This document shows, in pieces, positions 1 to 8,594 of a DNA stretch of 64,000 nucleotides (the stretch's first letter is position 1; each line of letters opens with the position of its first letter). A program made the translations under genes and the position numbers. Source of the DNA: Reyranella sp. CPCC 100927 (GTDB taxonomy: Bacteria; Pseudomonadota; Alphaproteobacteria; Reyranellales; Reyranellaceae). The notes beneath the pieces were generated by a model. The model saw only the letters and a list, made by a program, of their open reading frames with translations. It was not told the origin of the DNA and ran no database searches. The stretch is from the NCBI RefSeq assembly GCF_007859315.1, contig NZ_VOHA01000022.1, positions 56,792 to 120,791 on the forward strand, in the 5' to 3' direction.

Positions 1-1
1 C

Positions 2-64
2 CTGGAGGAACTGAAGGCGGGTCAGAAGCTGGGCGATGTCTTCGCCCGCTACGGCATCCTGTGA
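2..64 (+). CDS. C-terminal end of an unidentified protein (5' partial)
   Basis: Only the last 20 codons and the TGA stop lie in the window; the peptide ends in AGQKLGDVFARYGIL. Codon choice is G/C-rich at third positions like the rest of the window and the stop is followed 57 bases later by the next gene on the same strand, so this is probably the upstream gene of the same transcription unit. Too little is visible to assign a family. Confidence 0.6.
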   Translation: MEELKAGQKLGDVFARYGIL

Positions 65-121
65 TGTCGGAGCCGTCCCCGTCGATGCCACAGAAGCACC
101 TATGAGTCAGGAAGATCCGCG

Positions 122-982
122 ATGATCGTCGATTGCCATGTCAACGTGTATGAAGACAGCCAGATGCTGCCATTGCATTCGACGTCTATCGTCAGTGCGC
201 GCCCGGGCGATGTGTCCCCGAAGTCGGATCCCGACACGGTCTATGCGGCGATGAAGGACGTCGACAAGGCCATCATCTTCTCGCTGCGCTATAAGGATTC
301 GGTTGGCATCGACGGCGACGACGAGGTGACGGCGCGCGCCGTCGCCAAGTATCCCGACAAGCTGGTGGGGTTCGCGTGCGTCGATCCCCGCATGCCCAAC
401 TACATGGATCTGCTGGTCCACGCGATCGAGGACCTGAAGCTGAAGGGCGTCAAGTTCGGCCCCATCTACAATGGCGTCTCGCTGCTCGATCCGCGGCTTG
501 TCCCGCTCTACGAGTATCTCCAGCGCAACAATCTGCCGCTGACCATGCACATGGGGACGACGTATGGCCGTCTGGCGCCGATCGACTACGGGCGGCCGCT
601 CGATGTCGATACCATCGCCTCACGCTACCCGGACCTGAAGATGGTCATGGCCCACATGGCGCATCCCTGGTACGAGGAATGCATCGTCGTGGCGCGCAAG
701 CAGCCGAACGTCTACTGCGAGGTCTCGGCCCTGTTCTACCGCCCATGGCAGTTCTACAACATCCTCATCGCGGCGCAGGAATATCTCATCACCCACCGCA
801 ACAAGATCTTCTGGGGAACCGATTTCCCGTTCTCCCAGGTCAAGGAATCGATCGACGGCCTGCGTGCGATCAACAACCAGGTCGAGGGCACCAACCTGCC
901 CCGCGTGTCACAGGCGACGATCGACTATATCCTGCATTCCAATCCCTTTGAGCATTGGTGGCATGGCGGCTACCCTGGCTAG
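122..982 (+). CDS. Amidohydrolase-2 family metal-dependent hydrolase
   Basis: A 286-residue TIM-barrel protein of the amidohydrolase-2 group (ACMSD-like decarboxylases and hydrolases). Visible active-site candidates are the N-terminal strand MIVDCHVN, His143 (LTMHMG), His178 and His181 (MAHMAHPW) and Asp234 (GTDFPF). The usual first-strand HxH or HxD pair is here His6-Val7-Asn8, so the second metal ligand is not the common one. The ATG is preceded by AGGA at a normal distance. The substrate cannot be read from the sequence. A LacI-type regulator starts 33 bases downstream on the same strand and may control this unit. Family assignment is firm; reaction is unknown. Confidence 0.85.
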   Translation: MIVDCHVNVYEDSQMLPLHSTSIVSARPGDVSPKSDPDTVYAAMKDVDKAIIFSLRYKDSVGIDGDDEVTARAVAKYPDKLVGFACVDPRMPNYMDLLVHAIEDLKLKGVKFGPIYNGVSLLDPRLVPLYEYLQRNNLPLTMHMGTTYGRLAPIDYGRPLDVDTIASRYPDLKMVMAHMAHPWYEECIVVARKQPNVYCEVSALFYRPWQFYNILIAAQEYLITHRNKIFWGTDFPFSQVKESIDGLRAINNQVEGTNLPRVSQATIDYILHSNPFEHWWHGGYPG

Positions 983-1015
983 CAGGATAGGGCCGCCGCA
1001 CAGACCGGCGGCCGG

Positions 1016-2083
1016 GTGAGAATGGCGATCAGACCTCGGAGCAACCCGACCAGACGCATTACCATCCGCGACGTTGCCGCCGCCGCCGGCGTGACGCCGA
1101 TGACGGTGTCCAACGTGTTGAACCGACGCGCCGGCCAAGTCGGGCAGGACACCCAGGACCGCGTGCTCGAGGTCTGCCGCCAGCTCGGCTACAAGCCGCA
1201 TGCCAGCGCCCGTCGCCTGCGCACGGATCGGCGCATGGCCGTCGGCATGGTGATCGTCGATCCGTCGCCGAACTACCTGTCCGACCCGTTCATCGCGGCA
1301 CTCTTCGCCGGCTTGACCGATTGCCTGGGCCCGCAAGGCTATAGCCTCGTGCTGCACGGTACGCACCCCGACAGCATCGGGGCGATCCCGCTGCTGCAGC
1401 AGATCGAGACCGATGCGCTGTGCGCCGTCCTGTCCGGCAGCCTCAAGCAGCGCCGGGCCATGGTGCGCCGGCTGGTGGATGCCCATCAGCCGGTGGTCCT
1501 GCTGCAGGAGGAGCTTGCCGAGTTGACCCCAGGCGTGGCGACCGACGATGTCTGCGCCCTGGTGCAGGACGATCACGGCGGTGGTGTCGCCATTGCCAAC
1601 CACCTGCTGAGCGGGCGATGCAATCACGTCGTGATGCTGGTGCCCGAGATCGAGTGGTCGGCCATGCTGCGCCGCGAGGCCGGCTTGCGTTCCGTGCTGT
1701 CGCGCGCCAAGCCCAAACGGACGTTGCGTATCGTGGCGTGTGGTGATGAGGGGTACACCGACACCCAGGCCGCGTTGGAAGCCTATGTCGCGCGCCATGG
1801 CGTGCCCGACACCGTCGTCGGCGGTAACGATCAGATGGCCATCGCGGCGATGAAATTCTTCATGGCACGTGGCCTGACCGCACCGAAGGATGTGCGCATC
1901 ACGGGCTTCAATGGCTTCGAGGTGTGGCGGTACTCGTCACCCGAACTCACCACCGTCTTCTCGCCGGCGTACGATATGGGGCGCAACGCCGGCCAGGCGA
2001 TTCTGGCTCGCCTGCGGGCCCACCGCTTCCCCTACAGGGAACAGAAGCTGTCCGTCGAATTCCAGGTCAACGGATCGTCTTGA
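1016..2083 (+). CDS. LacI/GalR-family transcriptional regulator
   Basis: A 355-residue repressor-type protein. The N-terminal helix-turn-helix is classic for LacI (TIRDVAAAAGVTPMTVSNVLN, about residues 16-36), followed by the hinge (GYKPHASARRLR) and a periplasmic-binding-protein-like effector domain to the C-terminus. Start is either GTG at 1016 or ATG at 1022; the choice changes two residues. It is co-directional with the amidohydrolase upstream and probably regulates it in response to a small molecule that is not deducible here. The next gene converges on it with 42 bases between stops. Confidence 0.9.
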   Translation: MRMAIRPRSNPTRRITIRDVAAAAGVTPMTVSNVLNRRAGQVGQDTQDRVLEVCRQLGYKPHASARRLRTDRRMAVGMVIVDPSPNYLSDPFIAALFAGLTDCLGPQGYSLVLHGTHPDSIGAIPLLQQIETDALCAVLSGSLKQRRAMVRRLVDAHQPVVLLQEELAELTPGVATDDVCALVQDDHGGGVAIANHLLSGRCNHVVMLVPEIEWSAMLRREAGLRSVLSRAKPKRTLRIVACGDEGYTDTQAALEAYVARHGVPDTVVGGNDQMAIAAMKFFMARGLTAPKDVRITGFNGFEVWRYSSPELTTVFSPAYDMGRNAGQAILARLRAHRFPYREQKLSVEFQVNGSS

Positions 2084-2125
2084 TTTGCCGTCTCCACGCT
2101 TGGCGGGGGGACGGCTGGAGTGCTG

Positions 2126-3121
2126 TTACTCCGCCGCCAAGCGCGTCGGCACGGGCTGGTCGGCGAACAGTGCATTGCGCGCCTGTTCGTATTCGCGCGC
2201 CAGGCGATCGACGACCTCGCCCGCCGGTGGCGCATCGGCGATCTGGCCGACGCCCTGGCCGGCGCCCCAGATGTCGCGCCAGGCCTTGGCCTTGGTATTG
2301 CCGCCCGAACCGAAGTTCATCTTCGACTTGTCGGCCTCGGGCAGGTTCTCCGGATCGAGCCCGGCGGAAGAGACGCTGCGGCTCAGGTAGTTGCCGTGCA
2401 CCCCGGTGAAGAGGTTTGTGTAAACGACCTCCTCGCCGGCGCTGTCGATGATGCACTGCTTGTTGGCGTCGGTGGCGTTCGCTTCCTGGGTGGCGATGAA
2501 CCGCGTGCCGAGATAGGCGAGGTCGGCGCCGACCGCTTGCGCGGCCAGCACCGAGGCGCCGTTGGCGATCGAGCCCGACAACAGGATGCAGCCGTCGTAG
2601 AACTGGCGTACTTCGGGCACCAGCGCGAACGGTGACAGCCGGCCGGCATGGCCGCCGGCACCGGCGCACACCAGGATCAGGCCGTCGACACCGGCCTGCA
2701 GGGCGCGCTTGGCATGCTTGACGTTGATGACGTCGTGGAACACCAGGCCACCATAGGCATGCGCGACCGGCACCACGTCGTCGGGCGCGCGCAGCGACGT
2801 GATCTGTACCGGCACCTTGTACTTGGCGCACAGCTCCACATCGTGCTGCAGACGGTCGTTGGAGCTGTGCACGATCTGGTTCACCGCGAACGGCGCCACG
2901 ATCTTGTCGGGATGCTTGTCCTGATACTCGGCCAGTTCGCTGGTGATGCGCTTCAGCCAGTCTTCGAGAACCGGCGCCGGGCGCGCATTGAGTGCCGGGA
3001 ATGAACCGATGATGCCCGCCTTGCACTGCTCGATGACGAGATCGGGGCTGGACACGATGAACAGCGGCGCGCCGACGACCGGAATGCGCAGCTTGCCACG
3101 AAGCTTGGCGGGCAGGGCCAT
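2126..3121 (-). CDS. Nitronate monooxygenase (2-nitropropane dioxygenase-like) flavoprotein
   Basis: A 331-residue FMN-dependent TIM-barrel protein. It begins with the family signature (LRIPVVGAPLFIVSSPDLV), carries the glycine-rich FMN-phosphate segment GAGGHAG near the middle, and later LGTRFIATQEA, typical of this family. Family members oxidise alkyl nitronates or act as NAD(P)H:quinone reductases; many catabolic clusters carry one. The start at 3121 fits the beginning of the conserved domain. It lies 113 bases downstream of the carotenoid-oxygenase-like gene on the same strand and could be co-transcribed. Substrate unknown. Confidence 0.88.
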   Translation of the reverse strand: MALPAKLRGKLRIPVVGAPLFIVSSPDLVIEQCKAGIIGSFPALNARPAPVLEDWLKRITSELAEYQDKHPDKIVAPFAVNQIVHSSNDRLQHDVELCAKYKVPVQITSLRAPDDVVPVAHAYGGLVFHDVINVKHAKRALQAGVDGLILVCAGAGGHAGRLSPFALVPEVRQFYDGCILLSGSIANGASVLAAQAVGADLAYLGTRFIATQEANATDANKQCIIDSAGEEVVYTNLFTGVHGNYLSRSVSSAGLDPENLPEADKSKMNFGSGGNTKAKAWRDIWGAGQGVGQIADAPPAGEVVDRLAREYEQARNALFADQPVPTRLAAE

Positions 3122-3234
3122 GGAATCAGCTCTCCGAAGAACGGGACGACGATGATGAACGGTAGTTTACGCACAACGTCGATGCGGCGACCGAACTTGA
3201 TGGCCGCCGCATCGGGATGCGGAACCCGAGATGA

Positions 3235-4662
3235 TCAGAGCGGCCCGGGCCGCCAGTTGCCATGGAAGCCGGCGGGGACGCGGTGCGACAGGTGCGCCAG
3301 CGCCACGGGCCCGGCCGCGACATTGGTTGCATCGAGAACCGCGAGATCGCTGCGGTTCTCGCCGCCGCGATAGACGACGGCCAGCAGCCAGCCGTCGCCC
3401 TCGGGGGCGTTGTCGCTGCGTGGCACGAAGATCGGCTCGCCAGCGACGTCGTGGGGACCCGGATCCCAGATCTGGCTGCGGCCGTTAGCGAGATCGATGT
3501 GGACGATCCCGTTGCGGGACGCCCGCGGATTGTGCGGATCGGTCACGACACCGCCCTGGATGTAGCCGTGGCGGTAGGCGGACATCGCGAAGCGTTCGTC
3601 GAAGCGTGGGAATTCGCCGACATGATCGTCGAGCGGCTCTTCCTTGAACGTGTCGGTATTGCCGGCCAGATCGAACGTCCAGCGCACCAACGTGGCTGTT
3701 GGCGGCGTGGCGCTCGACGGTGTGCCGTCCGGCAGCGGAAACAGCGGCGCGATGGCGTATTTCATCATGTCGCAGACGACCTTGCCGTCGTCGGTGTCGA
3801 AGGCGTTCATCGGGTGGAAGACATAGCAGGGGTCACCCTTGAACCACCGGATGTCCGTCGATACGTCGCCGTCGCGCTTCATGATGCCAATATGCGAGCC
3901 CTTGTCCGGCTCCCAGGCAAACGGCGGCGCGCCTTTCATGGCGCGCTCCATCGATCCGGTCAGCGGGAAGATTGGGAAGATCACATGACGGCGCGTGACG
4001 ACGAAATCATGCACCATGCTGGCGTAGGGACCCTGGAAGAAATCGCAGCGCTGCATGCGACCGTCGCGACCCACCACCTGGTAGCTGAGGTCCGGCGTGA
4101 AGCGGCCCTTGGCGGCGTAGCCGAACTGCACCATCTCGCCTGTGATGGGATCGATCTTGGGGTGCGCGGTGACCGGTCCCGCTAGCTTGCCGTCGAATGT
4201 GTGATAGCCCGTCGAGGCCAGGCTCTTGGGGTCCATTTCGTAGGGCGCGTGTGCTTCCTCCAGCGCCAGCAGCCGGCCGCCGTGCCACACGATGTTGGTG
4301 TTGGCGCTCGTGGAGTTCAGCGCCATGATCCGCGGGTCGCTATAGCGCGGATTGCCGAACGAGCCGGACAGGCCTTCGCCTTCCGCATTCTCGAGCTGCC
4401 ACTTGGGCGTGCGGACCCAGCGGTTGAGATACGACACGCGGCCGTTCTGGACGTGAAAGCCGTGCACCATGCCGTCGCCGCTGAACCAGTGATAGGGCCC
4501 ACGCGGTGCGAACTGCGGATTGGGGCCGTTGCGGTACAGCGACCCGCACAGGTCCTTCGGCATCTCGCCGGTGATCGGCAGGTGGTTTGCGTCGCATTCC
4601 ATGTGCAGCGGCGCGTAGTAGCCCTGCAGGAACGGATTGTCGGTCGGAAACGCCTTGGCCAT
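3235..4662 (-). CDS. Carotenoid oxygenase (RPE65/CCD family) protein
   Basis: A 475-residue seven-bladed propeller non-haem iron dioxygenase. The four expected iron-binding His are present in the contexts AHPKIDP, VHDFVVT, VFHPMNAFD and GFHGNW, and the N-terminal family signature LYRNGPNPQF is intact. Members cleave carbon-carbon double bonds in apocarotenoids or stilbenes such as lignostilbene. With no carotenoid biosynthesis genes nearby, an aromatic-stilbene substrate is at least as likely; that is inference. The start has a GGGAGGG ribosome site just upstream, and the preceding region (4663-4740) is unusually A+T-rich and probably holds the promoter. Confidence 0.9.
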   Translation of the reverse strand: MAKAFPTDNPFLQGYYAPLHMECDANHLPITGEMPKDLCGSLYRNGPNPQFAPRGPYHWFSGDGMVHGFHVQNGRVSYLNRWVRTPKWQLENAEGEGLSGSFGNPRYSDPRIMALNSTSANTNIVWHGGRLLALEEAHAPYEMDPKSLASTGYHTFDGKLAGPVTAHPKIDPITGEMVQFGYAAKGRFTPDLSYQVVGRDGRMQRCDFFQGPYASMVHDFVVTRRHVIFPIFPLTGSMERAMKGAPPFAWEPDKGSHIGIMKRDGDVSTDIRWFKGDPCYVFHPMNAFDTDDGKVVCDMMKYAIAPLFPLPDGTPSSATPPTATLVRWTFDLAGNTDTFKEEPLDDHVGEFPRFDERFAMSAYRHGYIQGGVVTDPHNPRASRNGIVHIDLANGRSQIWDPGPHDVAGEPIFVPRSDNAPEGDGWLLAVVYRGGENRSDLAVLDATNVAAGPVALAHLSHRVPAGFHGNWRPGPL

Positions 4663-4787
4663 GCGGGCCCTCCCAGGGTCTGACGCGGTAGATTTTTAAG
4701 GGTAACACTGTGTATTTAAAAGACCCTATGCAATTTCCGCGCGCCGCGCAAGGGCGATTTGCCGTTAGTCAGGCCAGCGGCGTGTGA

Positions 4788-6083
4788 TCAATCGGCGGCG
4801 GACGGTGATGCGGTCAGCATCACGGGTGGCGGTTCATCGTGCCGGCGGAAGGCGACGTGGCCCATGACGCCGGCCAGGAAGATGAACAACCCGCAGCCCA
4901 GCACGGTGACGGTGACGCCCAGCACGTCGAATAGCCAAGTCGCGGCGAGGCTCGCGACCAATTGCGAGCCCGCCATGATGGCCAGCCGCAGGCGCCAGAC
5001 GCGCGCGATGTCGGCGCCGTCGAACACCATCTGCGTGCGGGTGATCAGCGGGATGAAGAACAACGGTCCGCCGCTGCCGGCGATGACGGCAGCCAGCATC
5101 ATGGCTGGCAGCAACCAGCCGGCGGGAACGACCCAGGTTGCCAGCGCGATCAGGATGAACCCGCCGCCCATGGCGACATAGCCCAGGTACATGGTCGACA
5201 GCGGCCGGCGCAGCAGGATGTTGCCGACCACCAGGTTGGCGCACAGGTCGCCCAGCCCGTACGAGCCCATGACCAGGCCATAGGCGGCGAGATCCTGCAC
5301 GCCGAGGAAGGTCGGCTGATAGGTCTTCACCAGCAGCGCGATGCCCAGCAGCAGCGTCACCATCCAGGGGCCGTTCACGGCAGCGTTGCTGAGAACCAGC
5401 ACGGCCATGACACGGTTGCGGCGCAGCAGGCGGAAGCCGGCAGTCAGGCCCTCGATCGCGCCGGACCAGCCGCGCGCCGGCGCCGTGGTCTGCGCCGGGG
5501 CCGAAAGCCGTGACCGTACGCAGTAGATCGCGGCCGCGGCGGTGAGAAAGCCGCAGGCCGTGACCGACAGGAAATGGATCACGGGAATGAACTGGACCAG
5601 GATGGCCGCCGCCGCCGGGCCGGCGAGGCGCGCCAGCCGCCAGGTCGCATCGAACAGTCCGTTGATCGACTGCAGCATCGTGCGGTCCTTGACCAGGACC
5701 GGTATCGTCGACTGCAGGGCCGGCGCAAAGAACGTGCGCAGGCCGGCGACGCCGACGGCGGCCACCATCAGCGAGGTCAGCGACACGCCATACACATAGG
5801 CCGCCACGACCGGCAGCAGCACGACGGCCGCGGCCAGAATGTTGACCATCACCATCGTGCGCTCGGGCCGCCAGCGATCGGCCACGGCGCCGCTGGTCAG
5901 GCCGACGACCAGCATGGTGGCGTATTGCGCCGCCGTCAGCAGGCCGGCGAGGTTGCCGGCGATATCGACCGCCAGCCAGATCGCCGCGACGCGGAACAGA
6001 TCCTCGCCGATGGTCGAGGCCGTGAGCCCCGACCACACGGTCGCGATGGCGCGGTCCTGCAGGGGCCGAAACACAGGAAGCAT
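4788..6083 (-). CDS. MFS transporter, EntS/MFS_3-like
   Basis: A 431-residue protein with twelve hydrophobic segments and the MFS_3 layout of the enterobactin exporter EntS group (SGAVADRWRPERTMVM forms the loop-2 motif). It should export a small hydrophobic compound across the inner membrane, but the substrate cannot be told. It is the last gene of a leftward unit (glycosylase, esterase, beta-lactamase-like hydrolase, GNAT, MFS), 87 bases after the GNAT gene. The C-terminus ends in a short hydrophilic tail. Confidence 0.85.
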   Translation of the reverse strand: MLPVFRPLQDRAIATVWSGLTASTIGEDLFRVAAIWLAVDIAGNLAGLLTAAQYATMLVVGLTSGAVADRWRPERTMVMVNILAAAVVLLPVVAAYVYGVSLTSLMVAAVGVAGLRTFFAPALQSTIPVLVKDRTMLQSINGLFDATWRLARLAGPAAAAILVQFIPVIHFLSVTACGFLTAAAAIYCVRSRLSAPAQTTAPARGWSGAIEGLTAGFRLLRRNRVMAVLVLSNAAVNGPWMVTLLLGIALLVKTYQPTFLGVQDLAAYGLVMGSYGLGDLCANLVVGNILLRRPLSTMYLGYVAMGGGFILIALATWVVPAGWLLPAMMLAAVIAGSGGPLFFIPLITRTQMVFDGADIARVWRLRLAIMAGSQLVASLAATWLFDVLGVTVTVLGCGLFIFLAGVMGHVAFRRHDEPPPVMLTASPSAAD

Positions 6084-6170
6084 GACGTCGGCATCTCACC
6101 CGATCCGCCTCCCGGCGAGTAGGCCGCTTATTGAAATGCTGTGTTGCACCCGCGCGCCGCGCCGGTTTCC

Positions 6171-6659
6171 TCACGGTGCCAGGCGCTTTTCCAGCACCAG
6201 CTCATAGTCGGTGAAGCCGAACCGGGCATAGGCGCGCACCGCCGGCGTGTTGGCCGCCAATGATCCGATGCGCATGCGCCGCAGGCCGGCGTCGCGGAAA
6301 TGGCGCTCCGCTTCGGCGAGAAGGCGTCCCGCGAGCCGTTGTCCGCGCGCCGGCTCGGCGACGAACAGATCCGACACATAGCCGAAGACATTCGAGTCGT
6401 CGGTCTCGGCGGCGTTGTCGTCGTGGACGGTTCGAAAGGCGATGCAGGCCACCCGCTCGTCGTCCTGCAGGGCGATGAGAATGGCACCGCCGTGCGCCGC
6501 GATCGCTTTCTCGACCTGCGTCAGATAGGCATCCGCGCACGCAGCGCCCGGTTGTCGCGAGTCATGCAGCGTCCGTTCATGGTCGTTGATGGCAGCCATG
6601 GCGGCGACCAGCCACGGACGGTCGGAAGCGGCTGCGGGTCGGATCGCGATATCGCTCAT
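6171..6659 (-). CDS. GNAT-family N-acetyltransferase
   Basis: A 162-residue acetyltransferase. The acetyl-CoA pyrophosphate loop is visible as FVAEPARGQRLAGRLL and the C-terminal motif as AVRAYARFGFTDYELVLEKR. The ATG at 6659 overlaps the stop of the upstream gene (ATGA), indicating translational coupling to the beta-lactamase-fold hydrolase. GNAT proteins transfer acetyl from acetyl-CoA to amines or protein N-termini; the acceptor is unknown. Confidence 0.88.
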   Translation of the reverse strand: MSDIAIRPAAASDRPWLVAAMAAINDHERTLHDSRQPGAACADAYLTQVEKAIAAHGGAILIALQDDERVACIAFRTVHDDNAAETDDSNVFGYVSDLFVAEPARGQRLAGRLLAEAERHFRDAGLRRMRIGSLAANTPAVRAYARFGFTDYELVLEKRLAP

Positions 6660-7927
6660 CGCAGCCAGACGCCGGCGTCTTTGGAGCGATAACCCAGTGC
6701 GCGGTAGGTGGCGTCGACCAGCGACTGGCCGCGCGCATTGAGCAGCAGGCCTGGCCCCATCTTGCTCATGGTGTAGCCGAACGACAGGCCGCACGCGGGA
6801 TCGGCGAAGCCCAGCGAGCCGCCGGCGCCGACATGGCCGAACGCCTGTGGGCCCAGGATGGCGCTGTCGCAATTCTCGCCCCACAGGGTGGCCGCGATGC
6901 TGCGCTTGCGGTTGTCCATCGACTTCATGAAGCCGAGCGCAAAGCGCGTGGGAATGTAGAGCGTGGCGTCGAAGTGGGTGGCCATCGACACCTCGGCCAT
7001 GCGCGCCAGGGTCGTGGTGTCGACCAGCGTCACGCCACCCAGCGCACCGCCGTTGGCCAGCGGCGCGTACATGCCGGCCAGCCCGCGGGCGTTGGTGATG
7101 CCGTTGGCGGCACCGATCTCGGCTGCGTGACCTTCGCGGCTGTTGGCGCCGCCCGTGCGCCAGCGTCCGTTGTTGAAGTAGAACAGCGAGGGGATCGACT
7201 TGGGTTCCTTGGCCAGCGCCGTCATGAACGGAGTCTTGGCCTCGCTGGCGGCATACACATAGGGCACGATCGGCGCCACGCGCGGCTCGATCTCTTCCGG
7301 CAGGCCGATCCAGAAATCGAGGCCCAGCGGCGTTGCGATCTCGTCCCGGAAGAACGTGCCCAGCGACTTGCCGGACACGCGCCGCACCATCTCGCCCACG
7401 GTCCAGCCGAAGGTGAAGCCGTGATAGCCGTTGCGGGTGCCCGGCTCCCAGAACGGCACCTCGGCCGCCAGGCGCTCGGTCATGTAGGTCCAGTCGTAGG
7501 GGCCGTCCGGTTTCACCGCGTCGCGCAGCGCCGGCACCGCTGACGAATGGTCGAGCATCATGCGCGTGGTCACGCGCTCCTTGCCCTGTTGCGCGAATTC
7601 GGGCCAGACCTCGGTGACCGGCGCATCGATATCGAGCTGGCCGCGGCTGGCCAGCACATGGGCGCACAGCGCCGTTGCGCCCTTGGTGCAGGAAAACACG
7701 GTCGACACGGTGTCGCGATCCCAGGCGCGCCCGGACTTGCCGTCGGCGACGCCGCCCCACAGGTCGACCTTGGTCGCGCCGTCGACGGTGACGCACACCG
7801 CGCCACCGAGTTCGCCGCGACTGCGGAAGTTCTCCATGAACTGCTGCGCCACCGGCTCGAAGCCGGATGCCACATGACCCTCGATGGCGACGCCGTCGCC
7901 GACGCTTTCCTTGATCGCCGTGGTCAT
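6656..7927 (-). CDS. Serine hydrolase, beta-lactamase/EstB family
   Basis: A 423-residue class-C beta-lactamase-fold hydrolase. The catalytic SxxK is SCTK in STVFSCTKGATAL, followed by LDHSSAVPAL, the Tyr region YHGFTFGW, and the C-terminal HxG box GHVGAGGSLGF. No signal peptide is visible, so it is probably a cytoplasmic esterase or amide hydrolase rather than a periplasmic beta-lactamase. It overlaps both neighbours by four bases (ATGA at 6656-6659 and 7924-7927), so this is one translationally coupled block. Confidence 0.88.
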   Translation of the reverse strand: MTTAIKESVGDGVAIEGHVASGFEPVAQQFMENFRSRGELGGAVCVTVDGATKVDLWGGVADGKSGRAWDRDTVSTVFSCTKGATALCAHVLASRGQLDIDAPVTEVWPEFAQQGKERVTTRMMLDHSSAVPALRDAVKPDGPYDWTYMTERLAAEVPFWEPGTRNGYHGFTFGWTVGEMVRRVSGKSLGTFFRDEIATPLGLDFWIGLPEEIEPRVAPIVPYVYAASEAKTPFMTALAKEPKSIPSLFYFNNGRWRTGGANSREGHAAEIGAANGITNARGLAGMYAPLANGGALGGVTLVDTTTLARMAEVSMATHFDATLYIPTRFALGFMKSMDNRKRSIAATLWGENCDSAILGPQAFGHVGAGGSLGFADPACGLSFGYTMSKMGPGLLLNARGQSLVDATYRALGYRSKDAGVWLR

Positions 7928-8586
7928 GGCGCCTTGCCTCCCAGCGCACGCAGCAGGAACCGGGCGCAGAGCTGCAGGCCGGTCTGGTCGATGCCGTGTC
8001 CCACGCCGCGCGCAACGTGGGACTCGACCGGCACGCCGCAGGCCTTCAGCACCGTCTCGGTACGGTCCATCAATTGCACGGGGATCAGCTCGTCGGCGTC
8101 GCCGTGCACGAGCAGCACAGGCGGGCGCGAGCGGATCTCATCCTTCAGGCTGTCACCACCGGCCAGAACACCGGAGAAGCCGACGATGCCCGCCACCGGC
8201 TTCGCGCGGCGCAGGCCGACATGGAGCGACATCATCGTGCCCTGCGAGAAGCCGACCAGCGCCGTGTCGGCTTCGGTGAGTCCATATTCCTGCAGCATCG
8301 AGTCGAGAAACGCCTCGGCGAACGGCGCGGCACCGCGCGTGCCGGCCGCCATCAGCTGCGGATCGAGCTGGGAGATGCCGAACCACTGATAGCCGAACGG
8401 ATTGCCGTCGCAGGGGTAGGGCGCATTGGGCGCGTGGAACACGGCGTCGGGCAGAAGCGGGGCCAGCGGTTCCGCCAAGCCGATCAGGTCGTTGCCGTCG
8501 GCCCCGTAGCCGTGCAGCAGGATGATCAGCTTCTTGGGCGGCAGGCCGGAAGCCGGTGGATGCGAGGGACCTTCGAGTTCGAACAT
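7924..8586 (-). CDS. Phospholipase/carboxylesterase (alpha/beta hydrolase)
   Basis: A 220-residue serine esterase of the phospholipase/carboxylesterase family. The nucleophile elbow is GFSQGT, the oxyanion segment LLHGYGADGNDL, the acid is in VHGDADELIP and the catalytic His in GVGHGID. I start it at the ATG at 8586 because the conserved domain begins there; the open frame continues far upstream only as antisense of the glycosylase gene. Its stop overlaps the start of the downstream serine hydrolase. Confidence 0.9.
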   Translation of the reverse strand: MFELEGPSHPPASGLPPKKLIILLHGYGADGNDLIGLAEPLAPLLPDAVFHAPNAPYPCDGNPFGYQWFGISQLDPQLMAAGTRGAAPFAEAFLDSMLQEYGLTEADTALVGFSQGTMMSLHVGLRRAKPVAGIVGFSGVLAGGDSLKDEIRSRPPVLLVHGDADELIPVQLMDRTETVLKACGVPVESHVARGVGHGIDQTGLQLCARFLLRALGGKAP

Positions 8587-8594
8587 CGTGCCTC

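Noticed and set aside
3207..3222. Seven-base hairpin CCGCATC-GG-GATGCGG after the carotenoid oxygenase gene
   Set aside because: Loop of two bases and no U-run; too weak to call a terminator.
6656..7927. Periplasmic beta-lactamase conferring antibiotic resistance
   Set aside because: No signal peptide, and the sequence is of the EstB-like esterase branch in an overlapping enzyme operon.
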